Assembly (NCBI GenBank): GCA_032871835.1
Contig: CM065297.1
Span: forward strand, 88,495,052-88,559,051
Direction: 5' to 3'
Length of the DNA: 64,000 bases
Source: Dipteronia dyeriana
Taxonomy: Eukaryota > Streptophyta > Magnoliopsida > Sapindales > Sapindaceae
Shown one piece after another: positions 1-10,609 of this stretch; within the stretch, counting starts at the first letter, position 1; the number at the start of each line of letters is the position of its first letter. A program made the position numbers and the translations under genes. The notes under the pieces are model-generated. The model did no database searches, was not told where the DNA came from, and was given only the letters and a program-made list of their open reading frames with translations.

Positions 1-125
1 CAATTTAAATAAATTAATTTAACTCGGTCTAAAAATATATATAATTAAAAAAAATGTTTTCTATTCATGTATACCTCATTGACCAAAAGCAATATTCTTT
101 AATAAAGAACAATATATAAGCAATG

Positions 126-340
126 TGTTGTAAATAAAATTGAAGCACAGATGAAATGAATAAGGAAGAAGTTGAGAAGAATTTTTAACTGAACTTAACT
201 TCACTGTAAAATGATTTGAATTATTATCACTAACTTTTACAAATGAATGTTTGACCCTATTTATAGACTTCGAGTCCACTTGATATACAACAAGAAGAGG
301 CTGTCAAATGCAAGGCTGATAATGAAGCAAAGCTAAACAC
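126..340 (-). repeat. Solo-LTR-like repeat, copy A (uninterrupted)
   Basis: This 215 bp block starts TGTTGTAAATAAAATTG and ends GCTAAACAC. The same block recurs at 11610-12904, where two later insertions split it. Read on the minus strand it carries a TATA-like box (TATAAATAGGG, about 256-266) and ends TTTATTTACAACA, as an LTR would. No matching 5 bp duplication is visible around this copy (caatg before, ccaca after), so it may be truncated or old. It could instead be the promoter and leader of a duplicated host gene. The LTR reading is an inference. Confidence 0.5.
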
Positions 341-376
341 CCACAACGTGGGGAGATGGCCATGATAAGAGGTTGA

Positions 377-575
377 CACTATAAGAAAAACGTGCATTTT
401 GACGGTTAAAAACCATCATAAAGTCGTGTTTATGATTAATGTTATACTTTGCATCATCGTAAATAGGACGATGGTTTTAAAAACCGTTATAAGTTTATGA
501 CGTACAATTTGAAACTATCGTAAAGAGCCTTCGACGGTTATTAAGCATCATAAACCTATGATGGATTTCAACCAT
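377..575. repeat. CACTA terminus with subterminal repeats
   Basis: After the CACTA end there are about six variants of a short motif, for example gacggttaaaaaccatcata, acgatggttttaaaaaccgt and gacggttattaagcatcata, in both orientations. Such subterminal arrays are the binding region for the TNPA-type protein of En/Spm elements. Here the role is inferred from position and form only. Confidence 0.65.
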
Positions 576-829
576 CGTTAACTTTTAAGTTTTTTTCCAA
601 AAGAAAAAGAGGAATTACAAATTTCAATAACCAGCATATTTTTTTTTACAGTATTACCATACATATTTTGTAATTTCAATATTATACGATATTTTTGAAA
701 AAAAAAATCCATCATAAAAAAAATCCATAAATAACTTTTACAATCTTTTACATATAAATCCATGAATATATATATATAATCATACACAAAATATGGCAAA
801 TACATATAAAAGAAATCCATGATTTGTTT

Positions 830-1800
830 TCACCTTAACATCCTCATAGATGCAAATTGGATCCATCCTTCATTTACGTATTTGACAAATGGTTTGATGT
901 GTTCAATCCACTCCAACCACATTTCATCAATCTCTTCTTGAGTATACCTTTCTTTGAGTTCACTTTTGCTCACCCCCTTGAGAGGGTTGAGCATTACCTC
1001 CCTCTCGCATGGATGACATGTGTCCAGGGAGGGGTAAATTTGTCCCAAAAGATGATGGTGTTTAGACAAATCTACTCCCTCCATGGACACATGTCATCCA
1101 TGCGGGAGAGGGGTAATACTCACCCACCCTTAAGGGGGTGAGTAAAAATGGACTCCCTTTCTTTTCCATTGAACTGGAAAAAAAAAACATCAAATACTTT
1201 GAATTAACAATTATATTTGAAAGAAAAACACTACAAGAAATTTTCTCACCTTCTCACTAAGTACATATATCAAGATTATCAATTATTTCTTTCATGAACC
1301 TCATCACATAATACCGACACTCAAAATTACCGGATTACTTATATGCATATATCCACAAACATCATAATCAATTATAGTTAACAAAAATAAATTTAAAAAT
1401 ATATATTATTAATAAGGAATTTTACTCGACAACTTCCCATTGCATCACCCTTGCACATTGACTTCCCAAGTTAGCCTGATGCTTTTGAATTGCACTTCAG
1501 AATAATAAAAATTGAGAATAACTTTCGTTAAATGATAGAAATAAACATACAGGGGTAAAATTATGTTCAATGATGTCTCCACCTCATTGATAAGAGAATC
1601 CAAATAATATGTAGTCAGTGTTGCCTTGTCAATGGCAACCAAAACCTAATGAAATCTATTCATAAATTAGCACAAAAATACATATTATATTAGTATTTGG
1701 ATATGTACATTATGCAAAATAAAAATCCATATATAACATTCTTATCTTGGAGTGTAAGGCATGAGATGAATTTGATTTTGTCTGAATCCTTGCAAGCATT
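830..1800 (-). pseudogene. Ulp1-like cysteine peptidase of the CACTA element
   Basis: Three pieces read in order on the minus strand. Near 1753-1790 is IHLMPYTP. At 1548-1651 is a His codon followed by VLVAIDKATLTTYYLDSL. At 1445-1500 a stretch reads GSQCARVMQWEVVE in one frame. The tail YTQEEIDEMWLEWIEHIK lies at 860-945. This matches the C48 (Ulp1/SENP) layout of a His-Trp block, an Asp in the YYLDSL block, a Gln-Cys pair and an acidic tail. The Trp expected after the catalytic His is a TAG stop (1646-1648), and a MITE at 961-1150 breaks the last exon. Ulp1 enzymes remove SUMO or related tags; many plant CACTA elements carry such a gene with unknown purpose. The domain call is fairly secure, the exon limits are not. 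Confidence 0.6.
961..1150. mobile_element. Foldback MITE, about 190 bp
   Basis: Two long inverted arms (about 961-1036 and 1074-1150) nearly fill the element. The outer part is CTCACCCCCTT and the inner part is GCATGGATGACATGTGTCC, read as its reverse complement on the other side. The spacer is about 38 bp. A single strand would fold into one long hairpin. It lies inside the last exon of the Ulp1-like gene. No clear target duplication was found, so the superfamily is open. Confidence 0.7.
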
Positions 1801-2199
1801 CAACAATATAACATGCTCTCTGATTATTTCTTTCAATGGTTTTTATATCTAGAAAGAGAGACATAAACTGGAATGATGAAACCAAATTCATGTGACAGAG
1901 AAATGTCTTTGAGTTTATTAAATAAATACCTACATGTAATCAAACATTCAATCTATTATATGCATTCAATAGACATTACATTGTAATAACAAAACGATAA
2001 CTAAAATAAAGTTACCTAATACATAGAAGAATGTGGTTTCCTTCTAGAACTTTCATCCCAATCAAGGATTGTAGATCATTTGAACCAATATTGCAATAAC
2101 ACGAATTAGCAAATATGTCATCTTCAAATGGTACACGAACATGCTCACGATCTATTACTACAAAGTTTTTTACCAATATTTCAAAATATTGTATACCCT
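1801..2199 (-). other. CACTA interior between transposase and Ulp1 remnants
   Basis: The stretch near 2000-2115 is open on the minus strand and could be a leftover exon, but I recognise no domain in it. The rest is AT-rich and looks intronic. Confidence 0.4.
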
Positions 2200-2832
2200 T
2201 TACATATTTGGACTCATGTTTTTCAAAAACCTAACAAAAAGTGTATGCAATGTAAATTCTAAATATTCCAAACCTAACACAATCATTGTCTTCTTCGTCT
2301 CGTACATAGATGAAGGCATTTCATTGACATCTAAAAACATATCTGTTAAAGCATTTGGCAAGTCTAAACAGCTATTATCCAACCACCCATATTTCCTTTT
2401 AAGATTATACAGTTTTATCAGTGCATACAACTTAGTATATTTAGTACAACTAGGAAACAAGGGTTTTTTAGCATCTTCAAGTAGGCTTTGAAATGATTTA
2501 GGATCTTCCTTGCAAAATTCAAATGCATAATGAATCATTTCTACTATATTAGCATCTTCTTCATACCTAGGAGGTTCGACAAATGTAGTTATCCCAATTG
2601 TAAAAACTCTAGCAGGATACGACTCTCCATGCAAAATCCATTTTTGATACCTTTGATCAATGTCTTTACTAAAAAGATGATATTTGATCTCTGTAGATGT
2701 TTGAAATTTTAAATTCGAACATCCTTGGTATGGACATAATATCCTTTTAGGATTAGTGGTATGATATAATGCAAATGCAATGAACATATCAACTCCATCT
2801 GCATACTCTTTTGCCAATCTATCATTTGTCAT
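2200..2832 (-). pseudogene. TNP2-like CACTA transposase, N-terminal fragment
   Basis: The 210-residue reading frame starts MTNDRLAKEY. It has a transposase-associated domain at residues 30-72, with CPYQGCSN, a later HL and WILHGE. From about residue 124 (PLFPSCTKYTKL, then LKRKYGWLDNS and MPSSMYETKK) it matches the start of the TNP2/Transposase_21 domain of En/Spm elements. TNP2 proteins are usually far longer; this copy ends at SPNM before the catalytic core. The start codon is conserved in position for the family. It lies upstream of the Ulp1 remnant and on the same strand. It cannot encode a working transposase. Confidence 0.8.
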
Positions 2833-3115
2833 CCATTACGATTGTATTAACTATAAATCCTGAAAGCATTAAAAAGGGAAAAAAATGTAGTAAGAATCTC
2901 ATTCTCTTGTTTACTTTCCAGGCTCTAACTAAATTCTTGAAATTTCAAATTTCTTCTCTAAAAATGTTTGATTGTTTTCATTATGTAGTTAGACAATTAA
3001 TCTTCCCAACTAATCCTTAGATTTCAATGTCAAAGACATATAAACATGCCTATCACTTAAACTTAAAAATCGAAACTTATAAAACAAAGAAATAAAACAA
3101 AAACAAAAACAATAA

Positions 3116-3528
3116 GGCCCAGTTTGACATTGTTGTGTTGTGATGGGAATTGTTTTTGGATCTGTTGTGGGGGGAATTACTTTTGGAATTGTTGTGGGAA
3201 GAATTAACTGAGTGTTTGATAAACTGTTTTTTAAAAGTGCTATGAGAACCAAAAACAATTTCAATGTGTTTGTTAAACTAAAAGTAAAAAGTGTTGTGAT
3301 TATGTAAAATTACTAAAAGAGCAAAAATTCATTAAAAACACTGTTGCGTGTTTTCAAAAGTAGAAACTGATTTCCAAAAGTATGGATTTGTAGCTTCTCA
3401 AAAACTCAGTTGGAAGAAGCTAAAAGTGGTCAAAAGCACTTCCCCACAATTTTACCAAACTCCCTATCATTGGTCCGGAATCACTTTTGACTCCAAAAGC
3501 AGCTGTGGAAGCAATGCCAAACTGGACC
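3116..3528. mobile_element. PIF/Harbinger (Tourist-like) MITE
   Basis: The element is 413 bp with inverted ends GGCCCAGTTTGACATTG and, on the other strand, GGTCCAGTTTGGCATTG. It is flanked by TAA on both sides (3113-3115 and 3529-3531). A 3 bp T-A-rich duplication and GGSCC-type ends are the PIF/Harbinger signature. It has no coding capacity; the open frames inside are incidental. Confidence 0.8.
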
Positions 3529-3531
3529 TAA

Positions 3532-4482
3532 AGAGATTAAGCATAATAATAATGATAACTATAAATGATGATGCAAAGATTCCAATTTGAAATATTCTCA
3601 AGTAGGTGTATTTTTACTAATTATTATATGACATTAAGATAACTAAAGTTCTTTTGCAGTTTTTTATTACTTCCTAAGCACAGGTAGATACCATACTCTT
3701 GATTTACTTAGAAATATTGCTGCTTTAACTATAGTCTGATAGTTGAGAATTTTATATTTAGTTATGGACCATTTTTTAAAAAAAATTTGGTTAATAGTTT
3801 TGTATAGTCATTGTCCTTTTGCTCTTTGAAGGCAGCTATATAGAAAGCAAATGGCCACCCAAGAGCAACTAATGGATATTATGTTTTTTTATGGAATAAA
3901 GTCACAAATAATTGCCCTAACAGCTTTACTATGCAATATCAGTTTTTCAATCTTCAAGAAGTAAAATTGACAAAGCAATATCTTCTGCATCAAACTTTGT
4001 TCTGAGAACAAAATGTGTTTAAGTTCACATGGTGAATACGGGTCCATGTTTAGCTGCTAAACCTACACTAGGATTGCCACCATTTATTAACTCTTCAAAG
4101 TGTCCATAAATGATGATAACCTCTTTCTTGAGCCACCAGTTTCAACTAAATTGGCCTTGAATCAATTGTTTGGATTTGCAACATTCATATCCGTTCATTG
4201 CAGGTCAGGTTTGGGCGAAATTAACATCAACAATTGACTCTTATTTTTAGTCAATTTCAAAAGGAGATTGGATTCTAATCAATCATTTGCTATCAAATTA
4301 CATAATGAATTGTGAAACATATCAATAAAAAGTAATGAACTATTACTTTGTTTATTCCTCTCGAGGAAGAAGAAACCATTATCTAATTGGATCGATGTGA
4401 CCTAGGCCCTTGATTTCAATCGTAATATTTTTTTATAATTGAGTCATTTTCACAAACAGTTTAACTTCATTACCGATTCTCA
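3532..4482. other. AT-rich spacer, nothing recognised
   Basis: I see no domain-bearing open frame, terminal repeat or tandem array in this stretch. Confidence 0.5.
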
Positions 4483-4584
4483 CTAACAACCACATTCAAT
4501 CTTCTTCAAAGCTCTGGAGCCATAAAACAGAGTAAAAACAAAGCCAACAACGACAACAATAGCCACCATCATTAGCCTAGGAAC
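4483..4584 (-). other. Possible orphan last exon (membrane segment)
   Basis: On the minus strand a pyrimidine-rich tract ends in TGCTGTCAG, a good splice acceptor. It is followed by 33 codons that read VPRLMMVAIVVVVGFVFTLF and then YGSRALKKIECGC before a TAG stop. The first 20 residues would form one transmembrane helix. No upstream exon with a recognisable domain was found, and the next 1.5 kb upstream is repeats. It could be the tail of a host gene whose body was displaced, or chance. I do not recognise the family. Confidence 0.2.
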
Positions 4585-5148
4585 CTGACAGCAACCAGGG
4601 CAGCAACAAAACAACAAAAGGGAAAAAAGCAAATCGAATCTACAACAGATAAATGTTTTAAAAACGATTTTATTAAAATAAATCAAAAGTTAAAAAAAGT
4701 TCCAATGATTAGAAATAATAAACTATTTATAATAAACTGATTCTAATAAGACTCAAATACGGCAAACCCTAAAACAGAAAAAAATCAAAACTAATCAAAA
4801 TCTTCTAAGATTCATGACTCCTAACTTGAATGGAAAATAAAGATAAAATCTTACCTAAAAATGTAAGATTTGATCTATTTCCAAAACCTAAATTTAATTC
4901 CTAATCAAACTAAAATAAATAATTTTGCAAAACAAGAAAAGACTCAAATTAACAAATAAAAAAATAAAGAAATTGCCTAAATCCATTATGGCCCGCTGGA
5001 GTCAGATTGCGGGCTGAACCACGGGACATGGGCTGTGGTTTGGACCGTGGCTGATTCCAGTAACCTTTCTCATAAAAAGGAGTGGCTTGGGTTGCAGGGC
5101 ATGATAGCGGCATAGGTTGTGGTTCCTTCTTCTTTGTCCTACATCATT
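4585..5148. other. Spacer with a GC-richer patch, nothing recognised
   Basis: The stretch 4985-5140 is richer in GC than its surroundings (gcccgctggagtcagattgc and on), but no frame in it shows a known domain. Confidence 0.4.
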
Positions 5149-5735
5149 AAATATCATAATAACAAATTCAAAATTTTCATGTTATGGTTAGTCTATCGGC
5201 TAGTATGATATTCATGTATAATAATGAATCCCAAACTTCATGTTCTTAATAAAATTTAAAATTCAAAACTTTAGGTTTTGATCGGTTTGTAAAATCGTAT
5301 CAACTTAAATATCATAATAATAAATCCAGAAACATTATGTTCTGGTTAGTCAGGCAACTAGTATGGCATTCATGTATATAAGAATGAATCCACACCTTCA
5401 TGTTCTTAATGAAATTTAAATTCAACGATCGGCTAGTATAGCATTCATGTATATAACAATGAATCCATCACTTCATGTTCTTAATCAAATTTAAACTTCA
5501 AAACTCCAGGTTATGATCGGTTTGTAAAACTCTGCCAACTTAAATATCATAATAATAAATTCAGAAACGTTCTGGTTAGTCAGTCGACTAATATGGCATT
5601 CACATGAATCCATAACTTCATGTTCTTACTGAAAATTAAAATTCAAAACTTCAGGTTTTGATCAGTTTGTAAAATCGCACCAACTTAAATATCATAGTAA
5701 TAAATCCAGGAAGTTCAAGTTCTAGTTTGTTGGTC
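5149..5735. repeat. Degenerate tandem repeat, about 150 bp unit
   Basis: The block aaatatcataataayaaat recurs at 5149, 5307, 5542 and 5687. Between these anchors, blocks such as ggcattcatgtatata, aacttcatgttcttaat and ggttttgatcggtttgtaaaa repeat in the same order. The interval 5307-5542 is longer because it holds an extra internal half-unit. Copies are well diverged. Confidence 0.75.
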
Positions 5736-6095
5736 GAGCCGATCTCATATATTGCTTATAAATAAATACAAAAATTTAAAAGAGCATAATAAATAAATCC
5801 AAAACTAGATATATATGTTCTGTCGACATAATCGTAATCAGTCTCTATCAATACAACCGTAGTCAGTCTCATAAATTGCGTATAAATAAACATATTTAAA
5901 GAGCATAATAAATAAATTCAGAACTATATATAGCTTCTGTCGAAACATCCGTTGTCAGTTTCATTTTTTGGGTATAAATAAAGAAATACGAACATTTAAA
6001 GAGCATAATAAATAAATCCAAAACTATATATAGGCTTATGTTGACACAACATTAACCGGTCTCATATTTTGTATAAATAAATAAATACGAATATT
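5736..6095. repeat. Second tandem repeat, about 100-120 bp unit
   Basis: The block agagcataataaataaat recurs at 5781, 5900 and 6000. Each copy is followed by aactatatatag-like and cagtctcat-like blocks and a gtataaataaa block. A fourth partial copy runs up to the copia target site. Confidence 0.7.
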
Positions 6096-6108
6096 GAGAT
6101 GTAAGTAA

Positions 6109-6444
6109 TGTTGGTGGGATGGTATGGTGTGAGGTCACTTGTGGTGCGCCTCTGAGAGAGATTTCGAACACAAACACAATGAAAGGAGAAGCTTTTTTAT
6201 AACTCTCTAGATTTCTTACACCACTCCACACATTTTTAACACAATCTTCATCTCTTTATATAGGGAAATAAGATGAGCTAAACAATAAACAACAATAAAA
6301 GCAAAGCAACTGGTTGATGGCAGTTGAGAGTTGGCTTGTTGAAAATTTTGGATGGTAGTTGGAGCCATGTGATGGCCGGTTTCTAGAAAAGGCGGGAAGG
6401 TGGTTGAAAGTTATAATTGTTGATGTCAAGTTTATTTTTCAACA
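6109..6444 (-). repeat. 3' LTR of copia element 1
   Basis: This 336 bp copy has TG...CA ends and is paired with 11214-11554. It differs from its partner by scattered substitutions and small indels, including a shorter run of the cagttggcagttgg motif. Confidence 0.95.
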
Positions 6445-6453
6445 TTCCCTCTT
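6445..6453 (-). other. Polypurine tract of copia element 1
   Basis: On the minus strand AAGAGGGAA abuts the 3' LTR. This is the expected plus-strand primer for reverse transcription. Confidence 0.75.
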
Positions 6454-6661
6454 AAACTTGACTCTCCATGTTTCTCCATACCAAGCATTGTCTTTAGTCT
6501 TGAAAACACGTCATGTTTGAGCGGTTTGGTGAAAATATCAGCAACTTGATCATATGTCCTGCAAGAGACTAGTTCCACCTCCTTATTCTTCACATGCACT
6601 CTGATGAAATGATACCGTGTATCAATATGTTTGCTTCTTTCATGGAATACTAGATTCTTTG

Positions 6662-7918
6662 CTAGCTCAATCGCTGACCGATTGTCAATGTAGACTTCTC
6701 TGGGATTATCTTGTAGACTTCTCTGGGATTATCTTGTAGACTTCCCAAGTACTGCAACACATTCCTGATCCAGATACCATGACAAACAGTTGAGCAGACA
6801 GCAATGTACTCAGCTTCACATGATAACAATGTCACAATAGCTTGCTTTTTGGATGACCATGTGAATGTTGTATCTCCCATAACAAACTTAAAGCCTGTCG
6901 TGCTTTTACGTTCATCCAGATCTCTTCCCCAATCAATGTCTGAATAGCCAATCAACCTGCAATCTTCACATTTGGTATAAAATATACCATCATCAATTGT
7001 ACCTTTTATGTAGCGAAATATCCTCTTTGCAGCATTTTGGTGAGACTAGTCAGGAGTCTTCATATATATACTGATTAATCCAACTCCATAAAGTATATCT
7101 GGCTTGGTACACGTCAAGTATCTCAGGCTTCCAACCAAGCTCTTGAAATAGGTTGGATCAACATCTCCTCTTTCATTCTTTCTTAACTCCAATCCTGTTT
7201 CTACTGGAGTTGTGACTAGATTGCATTTTTCCATACCAAATCTCTTTATGATTTCTTTTGCATAGATACTCTGAGGAATGAAGATACCTTTTTCGCTTTG
7301 CACAACTTCAATACCAAGAAAATGAGCCATTAGACCAATGTCAATCATCTCAAATTCTTTCACCATTCTTCATTTGAAATCTTCAAATATGGTTGGATTG
7401 TTACCGGTGAAAATCAAGCCATCAGCATATAAGCATGCATATAACAAGCTTCCGTCAGTCTCTTTCCTCAAATATAGTGCATGCTCATACGGACATTTCT
7501 CGAATCTGTTCTCTTGAAAGTAATCATCAATCCTCATGTTCCATGCACAGGGTGCTTGCTTCAAACCATATAGAACTTTCTTCATTCTGTAAACTTTATC
7601 TTCTTTGCTTTTCTTCACATATCCAGGTGATTGCTCCACATAGATTTCTTCTTCAAGAAAGTCATTCAGAAATGCTAACTTTACGTCAAGTTGGTAAATT
7701 TTCCAACTCTTCTAGGCTGCTAATGATATTAGTAATCTGATGGTCTCTAGTCTGGCAACCGGGGCAAAGACTTCTCCGTAATCAACTCCTTCTTTCTGTT
7801 TATAGCCTTTTCCTACAAGTCTTGCCTTGTATCTCTGGACTTCTCCTTTCGCATTCCTTTTGGTCTTGTAGACCCATTTCACTCCGATGGTTTTTCGGTC
7901 TTTTGGGAGATTAGTCAA
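6662..7918 (-). pseudogene. Copia 1 reverse transcriptase and RNase H
   Basis: RT starts near 7918 ([20 protein letters not shown], then [17 protein letters not shown]). It continues through LDVKLAFLN near 7690, YGLKQAPCAWN near 7560 and the active-site block at 7418-7429. That block reads YADG instead of the family's YxDD, so one of two metal-binding Asp residues is lost. The connection domain follows at 7046-7366 (LGIEVVQSEKGIF, SLRYLTCTKPDI). RNase H is at 6662-6955 with YSDIDWGRD and SCEAEYIAV. The frame is broken at least near 7918, 7640-7700, 7368 and 7000. RT would copy the element RNA and RNase H would remove it; neither could work here. A direct repeat of ttctctgggattatcttgta near 6707-6738 adds to the decay. 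Confidence 0.9.
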
Positions 7919-8280
7919 CTCCCATGTCTTGTTCTTTTCAATGGATCGAATCTCTTCATTCGTTGCACTTCTCTATTTCCCTTATTGTTAGCCTCTTCAA
8001 AGCTAACTAGATCACTTGTCATCAGTAGACAATACAAAGTAATGTCTTCTTCCATCTGTTATGTATTTTCATACAGATCTTCTAGGCTATGTGTCCATCT
8101 AGGCATCATATCTGAAAAATCACGTTCAATCGGTGATGGAGAATCATACCTTTATGGTGAAAGGAAACCACAGTGAGGAGTCTGCTGATTTCTGGGTATT
8201 TGTGGCTTTGTAGCCACTTCTCTTGTCTATTTTTCAGATATCAACTCTACATTTCTGGAAGCTTTGTTCTGATCCCAGTT
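7919..8280 (-). other. Copia 1 linker between integrase and RT
   Basis: Broken frames join the two domains. The sequence is Ser/Thr- and charge-rich where readable, and no separate domain is seen. Confidence 0.5.
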
Positions 8281-9421
8281 CTAGGATTCATTTTCTTCAA
8301 AAATGACATCCCTGCTGAAGATCACTTTCTTGGTGATGGGGTTGTATAACCAGAAACCCATAGTTCTATCACCGTATCCAACCAGGATACACTTTTCTCC
8401 TTTATCTTCAAGCTTCGTTCTTCTTGCTTCTAGGACCTTGATGTAGGCAATGGAGCCAAAAACTCTAAGGTGGATTACACTTGGTTTATGAGTGCTCCAT
8501 GCTTCTTGCGGTGTCTTTGTATCAATACTCTTCGTAGGATATCTGTTTTGTAGATATACCACACACAAGACTGCTTCAGCCCAAAAACTCTTAGGTATGT
8601 TTTTATCCTTTAATATGCTTCTGACCATGTTAAGGATTATTCGATTCTTCATTTCAGCTACACCGTTTAACTGAGGAGTATAAGCTGGTGTAAACTGATG
8701 TAAACTGATGTCTGATTCCTTGTTGCTTAAGGAATTCCTAAAAAACACCTGCAGTGTATTCTCCACCTTGATCTGATCTCAGTGTTTTGATGTAGTAGCC
8801 ATTTTGCTTCTCCACAAGAGTTGTGAACTCTTTAAAGTAATCAAATACTTCAAACTTCCTTTTCAGGAAATAAACCCAAGTCTTTCTACTGTAGTCGTTA
8901 ATGAAGGCGAGGAAGTATTGATTCTGTCCATTTGATACTGGCGTCAATGGACCACACACATCTGTGTGAACGAGCTCAAGTGGCATGGTTGCTTTCTAAT
9001 TTGCCTTATTTCCAAAGCTATTTCTGTGTTGTTTACTGAGAACACAACTTTCACACATCTTATTAGGGTGATGGATGTTTGGCAATCCTTTCACCATCTT
9101 CTTACTTCCCAGTTTCTTTAAACTTTCAAAATTGGGATGTCTATACCTTAGATGCCACAACCAGTCTTTGTCATCGATGATGGTTGTCAAACATCTTGGC
9201 GTATCATGATGAATTGCGAGAAGAAATATCCTATTCTTCGTCATCTGGACTCGGTTAACCAGCTTTCCTCGAGCATCTGTGATGATGAGTTGCATATTTT
9301 CAAGGCTAATGTGGTAGCCTTTCGCCAATAGTTGTCCGAGACTTAGGATGTTTTTCATCATGTCTGGAACATAATAGACATTTGAGATGAAAACATGATC
9401 TCCATTCTTCTGCTTGATCAT
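8281..9421 (-). pseudogene. Copia 1 GAG-pre-integrase and integrase
   Basis: Residues near 9180-9040 give the pre-integrase zinc finger (LWHLRYRHPN, then CESCVLSKQHR). The catalytic core follows: first Asp in VHTDVCGPL (about 8960), second Asp in RSDQGGEY (about 8775) and Glu in GVAEMKNR (about 8660). All three acidic residues are therefore present. The C-terminal part reads WAEAVLCVVYLQNRYPTKS and VFGSIAYIKV. The frame shifts at 8738-8766 and is interrupted at 9421. A 10 bp tandem duplication (taaactgatg twice, 8692-8711) lies just after the Glu block. Integrase would join element cDNA to host DNA. Confidence 0.9.
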
Positions 9422-9427
9422 GACATC

Positions 9428-10609
9428 TCATCTTCCTTGGACAACGATTTTAGAGAGGCCGCCAAATGAGATTTCTCCGTGAATTTTCTCATCAAGTTCA
9501 GTGAATAAGTCTTTTATGTCAGTCATATGGTTGCTGGCTCCAGAATCAAGAAACCAAACATTTTGGTTTTGATATTTTGAGTTGTGTGCCATTAACATCA
9601 ATGACTCTCCTTCAACTTGCTCTTCCTCTACAAAGTTAGAATTTTCATTTACCTCATTTGGCGGGCTTCTGCACTCGTTGCTATAGTGGTCATATTTGTG
9701 GCAGTTATAGCATTGAACATTTCTTTTGTCAATGTTCGGATGGTTGTTGTATCCGCCTCTTCTTCCTCGTCCTCTTCCTCGTGGGATATAGTTCTGTTGT
9801 CCACGTTCTCCTCTATTTGCGTCTCTTTCTCCTCTACCTCTGCTCCTGGTTTCTGCATTTGCTAAACCTCTTCCACGAGATCCTCTACCTCGTTCTCTTC
9901 CTTGTTGTGAGGTCCCTCTTTGCTCATATCTTTTTTCATTGAGGGAGAGCTTTGACTGGAGAGCTTGCTTCAATACTCTATCGTCATTTCTTCTTGTGAC
10001 TTTCTGCTCATGGGCTTGCAATGATCCTACCAGTTCTTCGACAAACATCGTCTCCAGATCTTTTGTCTCTTCCAGGGCCACAACTATGAAGTCAAACTTT
10101 GGATCTAATGATCGTAAAATTTTCTCAGAAATTCTCATGTCTGTGAGAATTTCTCCATTTCTTCTTAGCTGATTCGTAACGACCATAACTCGGGTATAGA
10201 ACTCAGCAATAGATTCATTAGATTTCATTCGTAGGGATTCAAACTCACCTCGTAGAGTTTGAAGACGGATCATTTTCACTTTGTCAACACCTTTGTAAGT
10301 TTTGAGAAGGGTGTCCCAGACTTCTTTTGACGACTTAGCAGATGCTATGATCTCGAACGTTGCTTCGTCTAGCCCTTGATAAATTATGGACTTTGCTTTA
10401 CAATCCCTCTTTCGATCGGCTTTGAGAGTCGATATTTGAGCTTCTGTCATGGTTCCTTCAGCTTCTTTGGATTCGGCTTCTGTATATTCATCTTCAGCAA
10501 TATCCATAACATCTTGAGAGCCTAGTATAGCTCTCATTTGTATGCACCAATTGTCATAGTTGTCTTTGGTGAGTTTCGGGATGACAACATGTGCGTAACC
10601 GTTGGCCAT
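9428..10609 (-). CDS. Copia 1 Gag with start of protease
   Basis: This 393-residue frame is open and starts MANGYAHVVIPKLTKDNYDN at the usual copia gag start. Residues 50-210 are a UBN2-type capsid region (IIYQGLDEATFEII, LQTLRGEFESLRMK). An Arg/Gly-rich tract follows at about 240-300. A zinc knuckle CYNCHKYDHYSNEC (C-x2-C-x4-H-x4-C) then binds RNA. The protease active site FLDSGASNHM is at about residue 350-360. The frame ends just after SKIVVQGR, so protease is cut off from integrase. Gag would package element RNA. It is the best preserved gene of this element. Confidence 0.9.
   Translation of the reverse strand: MANGYAHVVIPKLTKDNYDNWCIQMRAILGSQDVMDIAEDEYTEAESKEAEGTMTEAQISTLKADRKRDCKAKSIIYQGLDEATFEIIASAKSSKEVWDTLLKTYKGVDKVKMIRLQTLRGEFESLRMKSNESIAEFYTRVMVVTNQLRRNGEILTDMRISEKILRSLDPKFDFIVVALEETKDLETMFVEELVGSLQAHEQKVTRRNDDRVLKQALQSKLSLNEKRYEQRGTSQQGRERGRGSRGRGLANAETRSRGRGERDANRGERGQQNYIPRGRGRGRRGGYNNHPNIDKRNVQCYNCHKYDHYSNECRSPPNEVNENSNFVEEEQVEGESLMLMAHNSKYQNQNVWFLDSGASNHMTDIKDLFTELDEKIHGEISFGGLSKIVVQGR

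Larger units (their letters stand above)
377..2860 (-). mobile_element. CACTA (En/Spm-like) element, incomplete
   Basis: Position 377 begins CACTATAAGAAAAA, a CACTA-type terminus. It is followed by short direct and inverted subterminal repeats and then, on the minus strand, remains of an Ulp1-like peptidase and a TNP2-type transposase. The gene order fits plant CACTA elements read from the transposase towards this end. The opposite terminus was not found between 2832 and the MITE at 3116, so that end is lost or too diverged to see. The right boundary given is approximate. The transposase core is absent, so this is a deletion derivative that could move only in trans, if at all. Confidence 0.7.

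Noticed and set aside
1229..1240. CACTACAAGAAA, a possible second CACTA terminus
   Set aside because: No subterminal repeats or matching 3 bp duplication follow; it falls in a probable intron of the Ulp1-like gene.
9617..9942. Open frames on the plus strand across the copia 1 gag
   Set aside because: They are antisense shadows of the Arg/Gly-rich part of gag.
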